Source of the DNA: Macropodus opercularis
Taxonomy: Eukaryota > Chordata > Actinopteri > Anabantiformes > Osphronemidae
Direction of reading: 5' to 3'
Assembly: GCA_030770545.1 (NCBI GenBank)
Contig: CM061104.1
Coordinates: 11,727,001 to 11,791,000, forward strand
DNA length: 64,000 nt
Of the stretch, positions 35,669-50,300 are shown one piece after another; within the stretch, counting starts at the first letter, position 1; the number at the start of each line of letters is the position of its first letter. The notes under the pieces were generated by a model. It was not told where the DNA came from, did no database searches, and saw nothing but the letters and a program-made list of their open reading frames with translations. The translations under genes and the position numbers were made by a program.

Positions 35669-38600
35669 GATCAGACACTGCTACTTGCCACAAAGCACAA
35701 GGGTATCAACAAAGACACAAGCTGGAGATGTGAGCACGGAGCAAATCATGAGCGCTGATCAGATGAAACATAGGTGGGCACCTGGTGAAAAATGGCCCAG
35801 TGAAGGTTGATATTATGCAATGGTTTCTGCAACCATCAATTCAATAAGGCCATGAGGACTATATTCTCACAGTGCTCGGAAGAAGTGTAATATAATAGAT
35901 GAGAAGACCAAGGTGAAACAGGAATGAATAAGTGAAAACAGCATATCTAAGCATGAAAAATATCACAGGAGACACTGCAGACAGTAAACTGAGGACCTAA
36001 GAGATGAAAAGCACTAAATTAATCTTCTTGCAATATTTTGCAGAAAAGAAAAGTGCACCCGTCTTTATTTCTTATAACAACTCAAGACAAATGACCATAG
36101 CCTGTACATTAGTTCTGATAAGGGACATGCAAAAAAGACAATTGCTTTCAATTCCTGATTTAATCAACTCCTAGCATGATTTACTTCAGAAAATAACAAA
36201 ACACATTAATCAGGGATAGGTACACGGCGAGGGTGCAAGGGCAAGTGTCTGATTTGTCTGCATGGTCGCTATGAAATATACATAGAGTAATAAAGGGCCT
36301 GCTGCTGCCATGGCTGCACCTGTGAGACTGAAGCTACGGACACGACGTTACCAAAATACAGAGTGCACTGAATTACTGAGGCCAAAGCTTGTACATCCAG
36401 CCTGATCTGGGGAGTCTTCATTTATTTTCCCTTTTCAAGTCATCCTTTACAAAAATGACAGTGTCTTCTTATCGATTTTACCCCCGCAGATCAATCAACT
36501 TTACCCTGACTCAGAGAAAATGTAGAGCCCCCTCCCCAAGCACCGCATTCCCATTCAGAGGGCGCTGGTCTGCTAAAACAGCAGGAGGGGTTATATGACC
36601 CCCTCCTCTCCCTCCTTTCACTCACACCCACATATACGCACACTAAAGCCATCTTCTGTCTGGGTAAAAGCCTGACTGCAGTTAAAGTAAGCTAATCTGC
36701 AGGACTGGAGGACATCGCTTCCATGTTCAGACTCTCCCCCTCCCACCTGCACTAAACTTCCTCACCTCAGGCAAAGACATGAGCACAAAGGAACTGAGGG
36801 TGAGAGCTGTTTATATACAAGAGTGACTACATGCAAAGCGCTGCCAGAGCAGAATATGACTAGACTGAAATAAAGCCTGCCACTGCCTCAACTACGCCAG
36901 TTTGGGATGACTGACTATAATATCTAAGATATAAATAACAAACCGTTTGGGTTTAGACTGCAAAGCCTTTTTGAGTGTTAATACATCTTGGACCAAATGA
37001 AAAGATCAAACAACGTCTCCTCTTCTCTGTGTTTATCTAAGTAGAGACAGGGCCAGAGAGCGGTGCTCCTTGTAATGCAGGATGGCATGGCTGAGCATTA
37101 CCCCTGCCTGGCAGAGGCACTCGGACGCCAGCTGTACCGAGATGGCCGTGCTGTCATACTGCCCCTCAGATGGCGCAAACGGCGCCAGCGAGAGTCAATG
37201 GTACCTGGCACTGGGCACACGCAGCCATTAGCCAAGGCCATTACCTTGCACTCGGGCCTGGCGGGTTAATCCAGGGTTAATTCTATTGGCCTGTCTGGCA
37301 GAGGAGATGGGAGCAGACTGACAGCGCGTCAGTACATTCAATACAGGAATACAAAGTCCGTCTGGAGAGGGAGGCACTACCTCATCGTCATGCTTTTGAG
37401 ACAGTAAAGAATGAAAATGTTTGTAGCTGACAACTGCTCCCATGAAAAATGTGCTGGTAAAACCAAGACAAAATTAGTAAAGTTGTGAGTGGAGCATCAT
37501 GACTTCTCTGGCAGAAGAAGAAAAAGTACTAAATACAACAAATGCTGAGTGAAACATTGCTTTTTCTGTTTGAGTATTATTAATGAAGCCATTTTATAAT
37601 GTATAAAAACAGTTTTACAATGTGCTTGACTGACAGTGTGACAAAATATTTCTATACTTAACATATGTGTCACATGGACAAGTTTATTACAGGCTTGTTA
37701 CTGTCACATGAACAGGGCACGACTAAAACAGTCTGTTTAACAACGCGTCCTACTAAAACCCACCGCTCAACAACATCATATCAAACAAATGACACTTTAT
37801 TCCCCCAAACCAGAAAGTTCATTTACAAAGGACTAGATGTTGCAATCACAGCTCTAATGTAGTAGTAGGAGAAAAAAAAGGGTAATTGGTTTGGTAAAGA
37901 TCGTTTTCCATCGCACCATAAAGCACTACACAATAGAAAAGGTCGCCAATTAAGCAATCATGAATACCAAGTACCATAGCTGATGAAAATAGGCCAGTGG
38001 TTTAAATAGATTTGCAAGCAATTTACCTTTTCACAATGTTGGCAATCTGATGCAATTTGCTTGCAATTTTGTCTGCTTTCAGTAGCACTCTGAGCTGACA
38101 CTACACGGTGCAAATGGCAAAGAGGACCACATAGAAAATGTAAAACTATCTTGGCCACATCAAGGTATCAGAATGGCGCTTCATCAGGAAAATTACAACA
38201 ATTAGCATAAGTGCTCCAAAATCAACACTTTAAATGTCAGCGCCAAAGGTTGGGCCACAGATGAGCAAGGGTGTGCAATGTCCTCCAGGATGGACTTGCC
38301 GTGGAACGCGGAGCAATCACCCATCATCTCTTGCCAGTGATGGCCCCACAATTGCTGTGACATTCTCTCAGGCCTGTCATTCTTGGTCACAGACTGTTTT
38401 TCCTCCCTGCCTTGATTTGCTCGCTGGAGAATTACGACAGCTCTGCGTCTCCTTCTAAGTCTAATTTTCTTTCCTCTAACTTTTTCTTCATCGTCTTTCT
38501 TCTTCTCAGTGGGAGGCTGTTATACATCTCTGGTTCAGAGTTTTCCATTTCATTGTGCGCGAGTTGATGAATTTCTCAATAAAATTAAGATATAAATAAT

Positions 38601-40069
38601 ACGCTTTCATTTGTTTGGCAGTGAAGTGTTAAGAAGCGATTATTTTTATAGGTTTAAAAATCAAAATCCTTATTTGAAACTTTTACATATTCTGACAAGC
38701 AAACAGACAGAACATGATACAGATTATAGCCAGTCAAGAAAGTGTCTCTGCACTGACAGGAAGTGAAGCACTTAAGGGTTCAAGAGCACTTCTAATGTTT
38801 CTGCCACTTGAGAGAACAAGAGTTACTAATACTCTGCCAGAGTTTCAACTGATACAATCAGATTTTAAGGTGGCGTGACCACACCATCCCTTAAGTTGTG
38901 GTTTCGTGTCTGCGATAACTACTCAGCATTGTCTTTATGTCTCATCTGCTACCTTAAGGCGCCACTCAAGCAGAACTTTTGCCTTTGCCCAGCCGCTCCT
39001 CCCCCTGTCTCGCTGCTTCTCCAGTTGAACTTGTCAGAGATTGCCAAAGGGGACAGATGTGTATGCTGTCTGCCTCTGCATGACAGAGCAACGGCCAGAC
39101 ACAGAAGCTTGGAGGCGGAAAGAGGAAGCGCTAGAGTGTTTCGGTGCCTTGAAAGAGGTTTTCTAGTTTCTGTTGCATACTTTTTTTTACGTGTTTTATT
39201 GTGGAAATCTAAAGCCCCTCATGTGTAAATGTGTTTTTTCATAGCAACTGTCTAACTGAAAGTTAAGACACACAAAACTGTTCTGCACCTTATTATTATT
39301 TCTTAAAATAATTTTTTCAGTCTAGCGTATCTCTGGAAAATGAAATGAAGAGAAACAGGACTAAGTGATGAGACAAACAAGAATGATTGATTAGCTGCTA
39401 AAATGAGTTACTGGACAGATATTGTGATGACTAGTACTGGAGTTGACCTACAGTAATAGCATAATGTGCACACAGTGACAACCCAAAGGAGACTGAAACA
39501 GTTGGATGGGAAGTAATTACATTTATTTAAAACGAAACAAAAAAACTAAAGATATATGATGCTAAAACAACATGGCGCAAATGCGTGAATGAAAATGGCA
39601 TCAGTCGTGTCCGTCTTTTTGAAGGCCCATGCGTTTGCTAATCTGTTCGTATAGATTCCAGCTCATTCCATCCTTCTAATGCTGCATCTTGTCAATAAGT
39701 GGTCACAGTGTGTAATATTTACCCGCATCTGAGCCTTATTAAAGCAGGATGAATTAGCTCGGCTCCAATAGATTTCCTTTCAGTGCAAAGTGAAAGAGCA
39801 CAAGGTAGAAAAGAAACATAAAGGCAGGGAGGGAGGCAGAGGAAGAAAGTTCTGCGTGTTCAGATGATCAGCATGCGGGGGCCCGGCTCGGGAGCGGCCC
39901 CCAGCGTTGGAGGAGTTGGGCGCTTGCTGATGATGGGGTTGCACAGATGGGCTTGAGCCTGGCTCCCAGCTCGCGCCTTTGTATGGACCCTGCTCTCTAA
40001 TTACAGCTGATGAGTGTGTATGTGCGGGAGAGAGGAAGGGGGGGAGAGTGAGACTAAAGTGGGAGAGGT

Positions 40070-40089
40070 GGGGAGGGAGGGGGAGGGGG
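40070..40089 (+). other. G-quadruplex motif
   Basis: Four G runs (4, 3, 5 and 5 Gs) separated by single A residues. Such one-base loops give very stable quadruplexes. It sits within a purine-rich block (40020-40095) beside candidate regulatory DNA. Confidence 0.7.
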
Positions 40090-43000
40090 TGGCGCACACA
40101 AGCAGGTGACAGGATGAGGAGAGGAACCTGTGGCAGATCCTCAGCACCATCAGGCACAACGTAGCCGCAGCCTGACAGCTAATTAGAAACGACACGGATT
40201 TCTCCCAATGTAACAGATGTTGCCTAATCAGTCCAGCTCGGGAGAACCCTGCGCCAGCAACATTTCATGCACAATTTAACCATCTAAAAGGGATGAAATA
40301 CTTAATGCATTGTAAGGCCAGCACAGCTGTTTCTCTCGTCAGAAAATTTCCCAGTCAAAAAATATGCATGTTTTATGTAACTCTACCCGAGTGTTTATAA
40401 TGCGATAATAGCTGAGAAAAATTGCTGCCACACATCTGCCAAAGATTTCAGCTCTATTGGTTACCATAACACTGATTAAATGCAAACTTATTTGAGCCTC
40501 AAATGCGTCGTCTGTCCCTGACAAATAATCAATGAACTTTCATGCAGCAGAAAAGATTTTCTCTGCACCAAATCAGCAATGGCCATTTTAAATACATTTA
40601 AATGTGAAGGAAGGATGAAGAACTGGTTTTACAAATGTATTGTTTGATTTTATATTACAGTAACATTATTTTTTTTAAATATAACATTCTTAATATTAAT
40701 TTAAACAGCATAGTTTCATGGTATTTTGTATCTGAATAGTCAACATTTTATAAAAAACAGCAAAATGTTTTGGATTTTTTTTTTTTGCAAACTTATCATG
40801 CACATATGTAGCATGTGCACCATTTAAGCCACATCATATAAATCACAAATGTTCGAGCCAAGAGGAGAGTGTCTGTGATTGTGATAGTAATAATATGTTC
40901 TATTTGCTACACCATCAGATAAATGTAAATTTGTGTCCTCGCTGCTCCTTTCACATCAGACATTCTCCATCCAGATCTTTTTCTTCGCATCTACTCTAGT
41001 ATTGGCTATATCTCCTCAACTCTGCATGTTTATCTGATGCACTAGATGACAGGTAATCTAGCTGAAAGTTCCAACAATTGCACACAAATAAAAAAAGCCT
41101 TGGCTGATGAAATCTGAGCAGTTATCACACTAACCATTACCTGTCAAGCCCTCTGCTTCAATTTAAGGGTGCATCAATTTTCTGAAGAGGAAATCAAGGG
41201 CGAGGAAGAAAAGCAGTCCAGATAAACAGTGACAAAGGCCTCTTTTCTGCTGCTTTTATTTATGATGGGATGTTGCTGTGCAGGGGCCAAGGCAGGGGCT
41301 TTATCAGACCAACTGATACATCTCTGATAGTCAGGGAGTCTTCACCCTTGATGAAGTGATGCACTTGCCAAAGAAGATTTCTAACTCAAATGACTTTCCC
41401 TTGGAAAACCTGGGGCGATGAGGGAGTCCCTGAGCGGCCACACACAGCTGAGTGGAGAGACAGGCTGAACAAACAAAGCCTCGAGCTTCAGCAGGTACCA
41501 AGTGCAAAGTATTGTTTTAGTAGCGGAGAACGTGAATTTCATAGAAAGTAAATGTTACTTGAAAATGGTGTTTAGTGTTTATATCACATGTCGATGTCAG
41601 GCCGCTCTCTAATTGGATGACACTTTGCTCCTGCCCCGATTTTTAAAATTTATTTTATTTTATTTTAGTGACTTGTTATGAAAAGCACGATTGTTTGTTA
41701 TGTGAACAGAAATACAAAAAACCAGCATCTTGCTATTAAAATGATCAAATAGTTTTTCTGGTAATACGTTTCAGTCAAGCCACATAACGAAGACGGCATC
41801 ATTCAGAGGTGATTAAATAGACGTGGTAATGGTACAAAAACCACAAAGAAGGCTTTTACACGTTCCTTAATACAGCGCATCCAAACTACATGAAAACACA
41901 TTTATTATATTCTCTGAATCTTTTCTTTGAAATATTATCTTTTCATTGTTGCAGAGGAGACATTTCAAAAATAATGTCAAAATTATACAGGCTGTCCTTT
42001 TCGAATTTACACATTGTGTATAGTGTAGTGGGCACTGAAAGTCCCTCCCTAGACCTGCTTTTAGTGAATGTGCTGCATCTCTTCCAGCATTTTATTCTAT
42101 AGCCATAAACACGCTGAATGGCACCTGCTTCTCTCTGAAGAGAGAGATGCGTTAGGACTGGCCCAGAATTGGTAAATAAAGGTGATCTGAGATGTAAACT
42201 AAGACGTCGTTGCTTCGGATGCTTCAGCACTGTTGGGGATTTATGATGGGATGTTAAGGTAGGAGGTGGGACTCTAAACCAATTGTCCTAATGTTGTGAT
42301 AGCTCTGCGTTTGTGAGCACATACTGGACATACAGGCTAAGGGCTCCCATGCTGACAGTAAACTGAGAAAACAGAGAGGAACCATAATTAGATTCATCTA
42401 CTGCTATTGACAGATGCAACAAGACTTCAGTCTGATCAATACACACACTCACCATATTGTTCCAGATACCGATAACCGTGAATATCCATCTCAACTGCAT
42501 TAGTTACAGTCAAATAATTAAATGTGCCCTTTTAAATATGGACACTTCTATATGTCAGTGGAAGTAATAAATAATCTATTGGTGGGTTATAGAAAGAAAA
42601 GTGTTTCACATGTGAACAAATGTAACAGGAATAATAACAGTGATGAACAGGCGGAAAAAGATCACACAGACACAGAGGCAATAACCAGATATTGTTTTGA
42701 GTACGAACTCTCTCTGTCGCAGCCTTTTAAACAACTTTGACCTAGAGATTTCACACATTTTTACAATCACTAACCTTTAAGTCAAACACAAACAGTGGCA
42801 CAGTATCCTGAGTCTTAATCATGTGTTTGCTCTGCTTTATCAGTACAGACATGATCTAGTGTTGACTATGAATGACTTCGGCCCATTACCTCCTGCCCAT
42901 CAAAAGCGTTCTCTGTGAATATCCCCCCCTCGGACAAAGAATCCATTATTGACAATAAAAAATCGCTCTCCTACTCACGGCCATTGACGCTTGACCCCTT

Positions 43001-46000
43001 AAGTATTTTTGTCCCTATTCAGAACCACTGATAGCTTTTTGTTTGCCATAACTGCACCAGTTATGCTTCCGCAGACATAGACAGCCTATAGCCCATAATA
43101 GTCACCGGATTTAAGCCTGTAACAATGCTGTTAAAATCTGCTCAAAGGCCTCATCTTTGCAGCTGTCGACGGTGTCAATACATATTTTGTGTAAGTGGAG
43201 GTAGAACACAAGCTAATTGCTGAACACCTCAGTGAAGGACATGTGATAATTGATATCAATTAAGTAACGACAAGCATTGTTCTGACGAGCCACGTTGGCC
43301 GCGTTGCTATTTATTGCCAGTGACGCAACTAATGAAAGAGATGTGCAGCAACACATGTAAGTGACAGATGTGATTCTCAGCCGATTTCGAATAGTAGAAA
43401 ATAAGATTTTCATGTTACAAAATAAATACAGAGCAGGAGGAAAAAGATGAAGAAGTTAGCGCTTCTACAGAAAAACATCAGTGAATGTGATCATTGGTGA
43501 GAACCTTGACGGGTAATTACTCTCGCTAAGCGTCTGCTGAGAACAGGAGAGATGCTCATATCTGATGAACGATTCGCGTGTATTTTAATTTTGCCTGTCC
43601 TTTGACCTCCCGGGCAGACTAATGTCTCCTTGGGTCACCCACTGCACACTCACACACAGCCACTGTCTGCTTCACTCTCTCTGAAACACACCGCACACTG
43701 GGAGAAAGGGCTACGGGAGTCACAGTTAATGGGATTACCCGGCAGTCCTGAGCCATCGCTAACTTCACCTCCAGGTCCCACTGTGGCAATCAGAGGCATC
43801 AGCATCTTTAACACATCATGGAGAGTGCTTGTGATACCACGCTGTGGGGACCTCTGCTCTCTAACCTCTTAACACAGCAGCTCTCTAACCGAAGTGACCT
43901 CTGCGGCTTTATGGAGCTACCCCCAGAGGAGACCTAAACGCAGCAGCCACCAGGTCACAGTATAAGACACCATTAACCTGAAACCTCCAGGCTGGACTCA
44001 GTACGTTTAAAAATCTCTCCTCTGGTAATCACAACAGCATCAACACCTTGTAGGCTGACCCCGTCACACGCAGCAGTGCACTGACTTGATCTTTAATGTG
44101 CAGGTCACATCTCTAATGGATCTGTACATGCGCGTCTGTGATACGTGTAAGTGACAACAAAAGAGAAAATGCTAATTTTTATGCTGCTTTGATACAGAAA
44201 ACAGGGGAACTAGTACACATTCCTTCGTATCCACACTCCCAACACGATTACTTAGAAATGAAGCGGAAAATGGAAGCGATTTATTAACGAGACATTAGAG
44301 GCACTTTTAATAACCTTCCCATCCTGCTCAGCAGGGAGCTGCGGATTACACCACACAGGTTTCGGTGACACCAGAAAGGAAGTCCCCCGCCGGGTGTGTG
44401 AAGAGCGCAGAGGGACACAATACCCAGCCTGGGGTTCTCACATCCCGCTCTGGGCCCTCACCCCAGGAGGAAGGACAATGGGTTAAAAAGGCATGAATGT
44501 CCTGCCTATCCAGGATATAATGTAGGTGGCTGCCACTGGGTCTGAATGGCCTGACAGAGCAGCGGAGGGAGAGGCACAAAGAAGCCACAATAAAGGAGAT
44601 TCCTCGGGTCACTAAAGCATTGCATTCACTTTGGCCTCCACAGCTCACAGCCCTCACATTCACCTTTAGTCCAAACTGCAAAGCTATAGGATAAATGTAG
44701 AGTAGCAAATATATCAGTGAAGTGCAAGTGTTGACCTATTGTCCAGAAATGAAACTTAGTTTGAAAAAATAACCAACGTTTTTCAGACAGAACAGACTAA
44801 ATAGAAATATTAACGCTGTTGCTTTTACACGTATGCCACTATAAGAGCAGTCGCAGTCAAAGCAGCAGTAGCAGAAGCAGCTGCAATGCCGCAAAGTGTG
44901 CACGATGAACTTATGAGGAAATGTAAGGCGTTCATCTGAGCTTGTCTTAGTGCACGTAAGGAAAAGCGTCACTCCCACTAGAAGTAGAGGACGGATTAGA
45001 GGAATTCCACAATATCCGATGACACGATGTTCGTGCGAAAGTGTGAGAAATGAACTGCTTTTAAAAAGCTCACAGTTAACTTACAAGACTCTTCCAAGCG
45101 CGCTACTGGTCATAAAGTGCATCAGCTGATCTGTTGTGCAGCTAAACAAAAAAAAATCTCTCCTGTGTATCGAGTGTCTCCACTGACTGCATGGCGTGAA
45201 CAATCATTAAAATGTGTAACCATGTCCAGTTCATTGGCTGGAACAATCAGATAATGCAAGGAGACAAGGGATGATGCTCACACAGACGCATGCCTTTACT
45301 GGACCCTTAATCTAATTAAAGTAAATAAACTTATAACCGATCTCCGCGGTGACAAAACGCTGCTGAGAAAGCTAATTTGCTTCCCTGTTGCGGCTCCACA
45401 AACAGATAATACTGTTTTATTACACAAAGGTCACCAGGGAAATTAACTTCTGGGCCAGCAAATAAAAGAATGGCCTGGCACTCAGAATAACAAGAACACA
45501 CTGATTACATTCAATCATGAGAGTCCCAGTTGGATAGGATGCTGACCTTTCTGAGGTCTTGTCAGGGAATAAGATATGTAAAACGCAGCATGGGCCACTT
45601 ACGTGGGGCCATCTCTGTGTTGTATTGTGAAAACAATCTGGTGAGGCAGCCACCACAAGTCGTCCGTTTGAAAGAAGTTTAATTTTAACAGTTGAATAGA
45701 AATTCGTGGCTTTTTTCAGACTCGGCGAGCACTAAATTGGATTAAGAACACACCACTGAATTCACAATGTGTGAACAAAAAACTTTCAGTTTCTTTGTCT
45801 CCTGTTTAATACAAAGCTGTTATTAGTCACCCTCCATTAAATTGATAAGACAATCTCAATTTTTATATAAGATGATTTACCATGAATCCACAAACTAGCA
45901 ATCATTCGATGATTAGCAAAATCAGTTTGTGATATTATTTATTTCAGTTTCTTTAATAGGCGCCAAGCTTTATGTTTCTTTTATTGTACACTTTAATTTC

Positions 46001-47287
46001 ATTTTGCCCCGTTCCTGCTGGGGCAGTTAGTCACTGTCTTCCTCCTTCTCCATGATTGATGTTTACAGGTCATAGCAATACTCTTAACTCATTAGTTAGA
46101 AAGGGAAAGATGGGAGCACTTGCTGGAGAGAGATATTGCTGAGGAACAGAGGGAGCTGTTTCAGTGAGGAGACAAAGAAACTTAGCGTCAGTGTGATAAT
46201 AGCCACTGAACTATTGCATGTTTCAATCAATGGAGACAGAAGTAAATAAAAACCAGAGGGGAAGATTCACCGGCATCGATCCCGGCTCAACACAGACCTT
46301 GCTGACAATCTATGGTCTGGGCCAGTAATGCTCCCAGTCATCCACAAAATCAATGAAACTCATCCTTTCAATAGCATCCAATTATTAGCACAAAGTAAAG
46401 GCAGCCTTCCACAATAAATCAGAAAACTTTATCGAAAAGCGACACAGACAAGATAAATGCTAATTGGAAGGTGAATAATGTGCAAAACTGTATTAAAACA
46501 GTTTCCTAGACAATCAAATAGGACGTTTCCCACTTGGGCTGGACCTCATGCATAAACTACTCGAGACAGGAGTTTAGCGTATCTGATCAAATGAACCCAC
46601 GTGTGTCTAAGCAGAAATATAATATTTGACACTTGTTTTCCTTAAGACTTTATGCAATATTAATTTTTAGACTTGATTACTTTGCATTTATTAACTGGAG
46701 AATCATTGTCTTCACACTATAAATAAAACATATAACAGGGTAGGTGCAGACACATTAAAAGGCCAGTTCACTTTAACTACTCATGTTTTATGCTAGGTCA
46801 GATTTTGTGGACCCACGTCTTGATCCATGTGATTAGCTCTCCTATAAAACTTAACATAAATTTGTTCTAACAAACACAACATGAAAACACAATATCTAAT
46901 GTTGTTCAAATTACATTTTTGATTATTGTCTTGAATATAATTTTTTATTAATTAGGATCAATTAAAATGTCTACTATTACATTTGTTTCCAAGCGAATAA
47001 CAATAACTTCACAGCAGAACATACTGTGGAGACTCTGCATTTGATACAGTAGCTTATAGTTCCTGTTAAAACTGGGTTCTGTGGATTATAGGAGAATAAT
47101 GAGGCATTACATTGAGAAAAACACTGTTAATGCTGTAAACATAAATATCAGAACCACACATGCATACATCAGAACACACAACCACACAAGTGTACTACAT
47201 TAATTTTCTGTGCAAAAGTTTGGAAATTAAATGTAAATATGTAAAAAGACTATTGATCCACGTATTTCTGTTCCGTTCATTTATGTA

Positions 47288-47364
47288 CAGCTGCTGTAAA
47301 CGCACAAATTTCCCATCGTGGGATTAATAAAGTATTATCTTGTCTTATTTTATCTTATCTTGTG
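47288..47364 (+). repeat. LINE 3' tail (Rex/L2-like) with TCTTA-type tandem end
   Basis: The sequence CTGCTGTAAACGCACAAATT then TCCCATCGTGGGATTAATAA then AGTATTATCTTGTC, finishing in imperfect TCTTA/ATCTT units, is the familiar 3' end of a fish non-LTR retroelement or a SINE that borrowed it. The 5' part is not recognisable, so it is a 5'-truncated insertion. Confidence 0.6.
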
Positions 47365-50300
47365 CTTCAGTTGCATTGACTTGATTGTGAAAATGTCACG
47401 AAAGAAGATGGAGGTAAATGGTGAATTAGGCTGTAGTCATTTGCATGAATTCATCCTGTAATAATCTGTTGGTGCACAGCCTACAAGTACAAGTGCACAA
47501 GAACAGATGAGTAGCTCTCAGGACAGTTCAGGGTTTCTTTCTTTTCACTTGCTCAGCATGACTTACATTAGATGAGGGGATATCCAATGTTCTCCTCTGC
47601 TGGCCCCTGAGTAATACCCATTAATTCCCCATCATAGTTTGTGTTAATTAAAAAAGCTACAGGTTTAATTGCCGTTAAATGTAATGATGTTAGATCTCAT
47701 GTTCATGTGTTCGGCTCCACCCATCACCAGCTCGTTACTCAGACTTGCTGGATTTAATCAGATAGAGAAGGAAGAGTTGTCTCTAATTATCTGCTTCGCT
47801 TCATCGCTTAATCTTACTACAACAGCTCCGCACATGTGCCGCACTTTCAGATTATAACACTGATGGTGTGAAATCTTCTGCCAGTGTCAGTATTTGTTTC
47901 ATTATACAGTGGGCTTTTTTCCCCCTTGTTTTGCTCTTCTCTCAGCTAAACACACCTGCGTAATATTAATAAAACAACTCAGTTTTATTTGATCATATAG
48001 AAATAAAATTAACTTGAAGTTCAGGCATTGACTAAACACCCCCATCAACAGTGTCAGCTCCAAATTTTGCCATGGCTATAATTCAATTATCACAACAAGA
48101 CAATACACCAGCCACACCACATCGCTGTGATCAAGTGTTTTGCCGGTGCACAAGCTATTACACGGCATCTTCAGCAAGAGTTCTGGTAAATGAGCCATAG
48201 CATTTTTGTGGCCTTGATGCTGACCCACACTCATAAAGTATTACAGGTATTAAAAAACAATTATCCAGCATTCTTCCAAAATAGCCTCCCAGTGCTGTGA
48301 ACTGCATTGTAATTTAGTTGGTGCTGCCACTGAGTAGAAAACCAGCTGTTGTGCAATACTACGCTAAACAGGACCTGTTCCTGCAGTGAGTGTGGGAGGA
48401 ACGTGGGCATTACTGTGCTAATTTATGAGCCTTCTCCAAATGTCATAAATCTACTCTGTTCAACAGGTCATCAACACCTCACACCTCAGACAAGATCAAT
48501 CAGCTCCTCTTCATCTGACAATACTTTTGGATTATGTCACCGCTCATAAGAGAAAGTGGAGAACGCTGCCTGTTACGAGTTCAGACGCACAGGAACCGTT
48601 TATTTAAGCAACAATGGCCTTCAAATACTTCTGACATCTGTAAACCTATGAAAACTGGTTAATACAGTGACAGAAATGATGCAAATTGCATGAATGTGTG
48701 GATTTCCTAGTGACTGAGCTGCTAAACTTGATGTCTACGTTTCCACGCCTGCATCCCCAGCCCCTCCAACATTCTCATATCAAGGGCACCGGCTTCTTTG
48801 TTGGATGAAGTGCTGGTAGAACCCGCGTGCTTGCAGCATGAAGGGGAAGAAAATCTGATTAAACAATTAGTGTCAATTAGCCCCGACCAAATCATTCTAC
48901 AAACAATTGGTCTCTAGTGCCCGGCTTAATTACAGGCGACTTTCAGCTCCTTATCATGAGCCATGTCGCCCATGATTCATGTCGGACTCACGCCTGTCCC
49001 TCAAGCACCATCAATTATCCACCAGTAAACAAATCTACCAGGCAAAAAAGCAGCTCCTGGTCCCAGGCCTGATTAGCATACCTCTATGTATGCTCGTCAG
49101 CTGCGGCGCCGCGACAAGTGATCAAAACAGGGGTGTGATGAAATGAACGCTACCCTGATAAAAGGAGAGGAGATGATGAAAAAAAGTCTGATTTGAAAAT
49201 TAATCACCACATTCCCTGATTTTGAAGGCACCAGACTGAGGCTCGGGTACTGAAACATGGCTTACACTCACATTTTGTGTTTATATTATAGTAGAGAAAC
49301 ACGTTTGGGAGCTTGATCATAAGAACAGAAAGGACAGGCAGACAAGCGCATCTCAAAAGGCCACGTTGGAGACCTGGATCTCACTCACACATTAACACAG
49401 AACATAGACGAAGTGGCAGCAGGCGCAGTGACATGTTAAATTACCCTGGTGATGTATAGCTTAATGAACCCCTTGTGTTGATCACGCTCCACATTAATCA
49501 ACAGCCATGAACAGATTCCCTTATTTTCTCAATGCTGCCTTGATAAACTGCAATTTCATTTAACCTTGGACAGCAACTTTAATAGCTTCCACAGGACAAC
49601 TGTCAATACTTCCCTGGGTATACAGTGATTAAATTGCAAGGCGAGTGTGTCCCAGCTTCCTCCTCGTGCTCATCTTGCATCTCCCTCTCTTCAGCCCCTT
49701 CTCCAACCCCCCTTTGCTTCAAATCACAATTTGTACTTTCACAATCTGCACCTAAAAGCTGAGAGTCAAAGCTGAGAATTTTGGACTCTGTGCAATCACA
49801 ACACAATCTGTTAGTGTTTATCGTGGTGTCGCTTTGAAACAGGAATGACGTTGTCATCTCAGACGCTCACTTTTGCATGTATTGATTTGAAGAACAGCCT
49901 GTTGAATCCTTTATTAAGTCTGATCGTGTTAAATGAAATTTTAAAAACTGAGTATTGTTATACTTTTAATCATAACCATCGATTTGCGTATTGCAGATAT
50001 TAAACACAGCTTCAGCAGCTTTCACGCACATTGCAAACAAGCGCTTTGAATTGTTGCGGTCGCCCGTTTCCAAAGCTAATATTTCCATCACATTTGCCTT
50101 GTCTGATCTTCCTTGTCCATACGCTCAGTGCACAGGATAAAACACGACGGTGACAGGCACTGACCTGAGGCCTGTCATAATGATTTTCTGTGATATCCTC
50201 CACCCTTGTCAATTTAGCATAAATTATCAGCCATGAAAGGCCTGTTGGCTGATTAAAACCAATTGTCTGGGAAGGGAAGGACAAGGCAACCTCTTTATTA

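Larger units (their letters stand above)
32632..47287. other. Gene desert upstream of sp8, continued
   Basis: No gene is supported. The stretch contains a CA repeat (35642-35668), a quadruplex motif (40070-40089) and several GC-balanced blocks that look regulatory: 33330-33800, 37030-37290, 39640-39800 and 40130-40310. T-rich runs occur near 40670, 40775 and 41640. Splice-like signals exist, but no pair bounds a convincing coding exon. Confidence 0.45.
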
